Source: an uncultured Blastocatellia bacterium
GTDB lineage: Bacteria; Acidobacteriota; Blastocatellia; Pyrinomonadales; Pyrinomonadaceae
Length of the DNA: 32,963 nucleotides
NCBI GenBank assembly: GCA_946480785.1
Contig: CAMLLD010000073.1
Coordinates: 1-32,963 of the forward strand
Reading direction: 5' to 3'
Shown here: positions 30,630 through 32,963 of the stretch, in pieces
Numbering within the stretch: position 1 is the first letter of the stretch
How the letters are laid out: each line of letters starts with the position of its first letter
Translations under genes and position numbers: made by a program
Notes under the pieces: generated by a model
What the model was told of the DNA's origin: nothing
What the model saw: only the letters and a program-made list of their open reading frames with translations
Databases searched by the model: none

Positions 30630-32963
30630 ATGAGAATGTTGCCCCCGACTCGCCGCCCGTCTACTCGTCGCACGCTTACCACCCGAACAACTCGTTCCCT
30701 TCGACTCGCTGCGCTGATAGCGATGGTCGCGTTTGCCGCAACTGCATTGGCGACGACCAGTTCGTCGGCCAGTTCGCTGAGTCGAATGTTCTTCGCCAAA
30801 GCGGCATCGATGATCGGCGCTGGACCAGCCGCGAAGGCTTCGTCTTCGGACCAGGCGCTTGAAGCAGAAGCAGCGCCGGTTGTGACTGCGAGCTCGACAA
30901 TGGCGACTGAACGTCGTGGCCACACGGCGACGCGTTTGGCTGACGGACGCGTGTTGATTGCCGGCGGCGAAAACAGCAGTGGTCCATTGAACCAGACCGA
31001 GATTTACGATCCGTCTGACGCGACCTTCTCACCCGCGGGCAACATGAACGAAGCGCGCGCCGATCACTCGGCGACGTTGTTGGGCGACGGACGCGTGTTG
31101 CTTATGGGCGGCCGCAACTCCTCGGGAGCATTAACGTCAACCGAGATCTTCGATCCCACTACTGGCGCTTTCACGAGTGGACCAGCGATGAGCGTTGCGC
31201 GTGCCGGACACAGCGCGACGCTTTTTGGTAACGGCAGCGTGTTGGTTGTGGGTGGTGATGCGAGTGGTACGGCTGAAGTTCTCGACGCTGCCTTGTCGGG
31301 TTTCAGCGCGGCGGGAAGTTTGCAGACCGCGCGTGCGATGCACTCGGCGGTGTTGTTGCAGGACGGCCGCGTGTTGGTGGTCGGCGGTCGTGATGCGAGT
31401 GGCAATGAATTGAGTTCGGGTGAAGTGTTCGACACGCCGGCGTCGAGTTTTTCGACAGTCGACAGTGTGTTGAAAGTCGCGCGCGTGCGGCCGCAGTTGC
31501 GCCTGTTGTTTGACGGCAAGGTGCAGATCATCGGTGGCAGCAACGACGGTTCGATGGAGATCTACGATCCGCTTTACGAGAGCTTCGGCGCGTATGCGCA
31601 CGTGTTGCCGGAGGGCGATACCTGCGCCGGTCTTTCGGGGCAGGTGCTTGGCTCACAAACGAGAGCAGCGCTGTTTCACAACGGCCAAACGGATGCGCTG
31701 CTCGATCGATCGGGTCACACGATTACCGAGTTGAATAATGGTCAGGCGCTCGTGGTTGGCGGCGTCAATTCGAGTGGTGTGATTTTGAGTTCGACTTCGG
31801 TGGTGGCGAGCTCGGGCGCGTCGATCACGACGGACAAGATGGACTACGCGCCGGGTGAGACTGCGCATATTAGTGGGCGCGGTTTTCAACCTGGTGAGAC
31901 CGTGCGGTTGAAGATCCACGAAGATCCGCACACGCCTCAGGAGCGCGGGTTGGATGTGGTTGCAGATGCGAACGGAAACTTTACCGGCGATTACCTCGTC
32001 CAGGACTACGATCTCGACATGAAGTTTCTCGTGGGCGCACGTGGCTTGACGTCGGGCGCAGTGGCGCAGACGACGATGACTGATGCCCGCAACTTACTGC
32101 TTACTTTTGCTGGAACTGGGACCGGAACGGTAACTGTGACTCCAAGCACAGGAACGGTCACCGCTCCTGTATCGTGCGGCGGCACCGGCAACAACCAGGC
32201 ATCTCAAACGGTCTCAAGCACCTGTCTACCAAATATCAGCACTTCCGATAACAGTGCGGTCGTTACGTTCACCGCTGTCGCCAATGCGGGTTCCACGTTT
32301 GCGGGCTGGAGTGCGCCAGTCAACTTGAGTCCGTCAACGTGTACAGGCACGACTAACCCGTGTACTGCGGTCCTTGGTAGTAACCCAGCGCTAACTGTTA
32401 CGTTCAACTCGGCAGCGATCAACACCACTACGACGGTTGCGAACGCCAGCGTAACCTACGGCGCCGCCTCGGTAACGCTGAATGCAACGGTGACGCCTGC
32501 GACTGGCCCAGCGATTAATAGCGGTTCGGTTACGTTCACGGTCAAACAAGGTGCGACGACGATTGGTGTCGCGACGACGGACAACACGGTCGTGGCGGGC
32601 GCTGCGAGTGTGAGTTACGCCTTGCCAGCGGGCACGGCTGCCGGGCCCTACACAATCCAGGCGGCTTACACGCCTGGCGCGGGGTTCAATGCGAGCTCGG
32701 GTACTGGCTCGCTTACGATCAACAAGGCGCACCTGACGGTGACTGCTGACAACAAGAGCAAGACCTATGACGGCGCGGTGTTCAGTCCGTTTACCTCGAT
32801 GATTTCAGGGTTTGTGAACGGCGAGACTGAAGCGGGGTTGCGTGGATCGGGAGCACTCTCTGGTGCGGCCGCTTACACTGGGACAGCAACGACAGCCGTC
32901 AATGCCAACGCCACGCCTTACACCATCACGCCGACAGTCGGCACCTTGACTGCGACCAACTAT
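30630..32963 (+). CDS. Large exported Kelch / Ig-like / YDG surface protein (3' end outside window)
   Basis: Open for 778 codons to the window edge. An Arg/Thr-rich N-terminus is followed by a signal helix ([16 protein letters not shown], about 27-43). Kelch-type repeats span about 95-330 ([14 protein letters not shown]...[20 protein letters not shown]...[33 protein letters not shown]). A domain opening with [20 protein letters not shown] follows (about 395), then an InlB-like repeat with [11 protein letters not shown], an Ig-like domain, and an MBG/YDG domain with [19 protein letters not shown] (30621-30625) lies 4 nt before the ATG. The C-terminus, and so any sorting or secretion signal, is not visible. 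Probably an adhesin or matrix protein. Confidence 0.85.
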   Translation, partial: MRMLPPTRRPSTRRTLTTRTTRSLRLAALIAMVAFAATALATTSSSASSLSRMFFAKAASMIGAGPAAKASSSDQALEAEAAPVVTASSTMATERRGHTATRLADGRVLIAGGENSSGPLNQTEIYDPSDATFSPAGNMNEARADHSATLLGDGRVLLMGGRNSSGALTSTEIFDPTTGAFTSGPAMSVARAGHSATLFGNGSVLVVGGDASGTAEVLDAALSGFSAAGSLQTARAMHSAVLLQDGRVLVVGGRDASGNELSSGEVFDTPASSFSTVDSVLKVARVRPQLRLLFDGKVQIIGGSNDGSMEIYDPLYESFGAYAHVLPEGDTCAGLSGQVLGSQTRAALFHNGQTDALLDRSGHTITELNNGQALVVGGVNSSGVILSSTSVVASSGASITTDKMDYAPGETAHISGRGFQPGETVRLKIHEDPHTPQERGLDVVADANGNFTGDYLVQDYDLDMKFLVGARGLTSGAVAQTTMTDARNLLLTFAGTGTGTVTVTPSTGTVTAPVSCGGTGNNQASQTVSSTCLPNISTSDNSAVVTFTAVANAGSTFAGWSAPVNLSPSTCTGTTNPCTAVLGSNPALTVTFNSAAINTTTTVANASVTYGAASVTLNATVTPATGPAINSGSVTFTVKQGATTIGVATTDNTVVAGAASVSYALPAGTAAGPYTIQAAYTPGAGFNASSGTGSLTINKAHLTVTADNKSKTYDGAVFSPFTSMISGFVNGETEAGLRGSGALSGAAAYTGTATTAVNANATPYTITPTVGTLTATNY

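Overview
The window looks like a chromosomal segment of an acidobacterium, perhaps of the Blastocatellia/Pyrinomonadaceae type. The grounds are moderate-to-high GC content, a VWFA protein of the kind common in Acidobacteriota, a complete Tad/Flp pilus locus, a PEP-CTERM protein, and large secreted Ig/Kelch proteins. The taxonomy is an inference; there is no rRNA or other marker gene here.

Layout. 1-80: possible tail of an upstream gene, then a hairpin. 123-519: non-coding stretch with a decayed 21-bp repeat. 520-2043 (minus): polytopic GT-C-like membrane protein. 2044-2419: leader region of the pilus locus. 2420-13857 (plus): tad locus in the order flp, flp, tadV, cpaB, cpaC, tadG-like, tadE, tadE, tadZ, tadA, tadB, tadC, tadD. 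13893-18247 (plus): closely spaced extension with an AAA+ ATPase, a lytic transglycosylase, a secreted protein with two copies of one domain, and a VWFA protein. 18272-20715: histidine kinase and NarL-type regulator with overlapping ends. 20954-22291: secreted protein, ending in a strong terminator. 22374-24632 (minus): secreted metzincin-like protease behind a c-di-GMP-I riboswitch. 25121-25798: second NarL-type regulator, whose phosphoacceptor Asp is replaced by Asn. 26063-27236: PEP-CTERM protein plus a stand-alone receiver, ending in a terminator. 27683-29749: large secreted PKD-like protein. 29830-30095: cluster of palindromic repeats. 30630-end: Kelch/Ig/YDG surface protein that runs off the window.

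How it fits together. The tad genes build a type IVc pilus. The transglycosylase could open peptidoglycan for it, and the AAA+ protein may be an accessory factor. The second half is a surface/secretome island with its own control. Four promoters there (before the 20954, 25121, 26063 and 27683 genes) share one architecture: a box [A/G]GCA-N6-TGCC, a second box TGCC-N7/9-[A/G]GCA, then exactly 10 nt to a sigma70-like -35 and 17 nt to the -10. In three of the four the two boxes are exactly 30 nt apart; in the fourth the outer box lies 10 bp nearer. This defines a previously unremarked local regulon that contains the pseudo-receiver regulator itself, and it is the most interesting signal in the window. 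The protease between these genes is instead tied to c-di-GMP.
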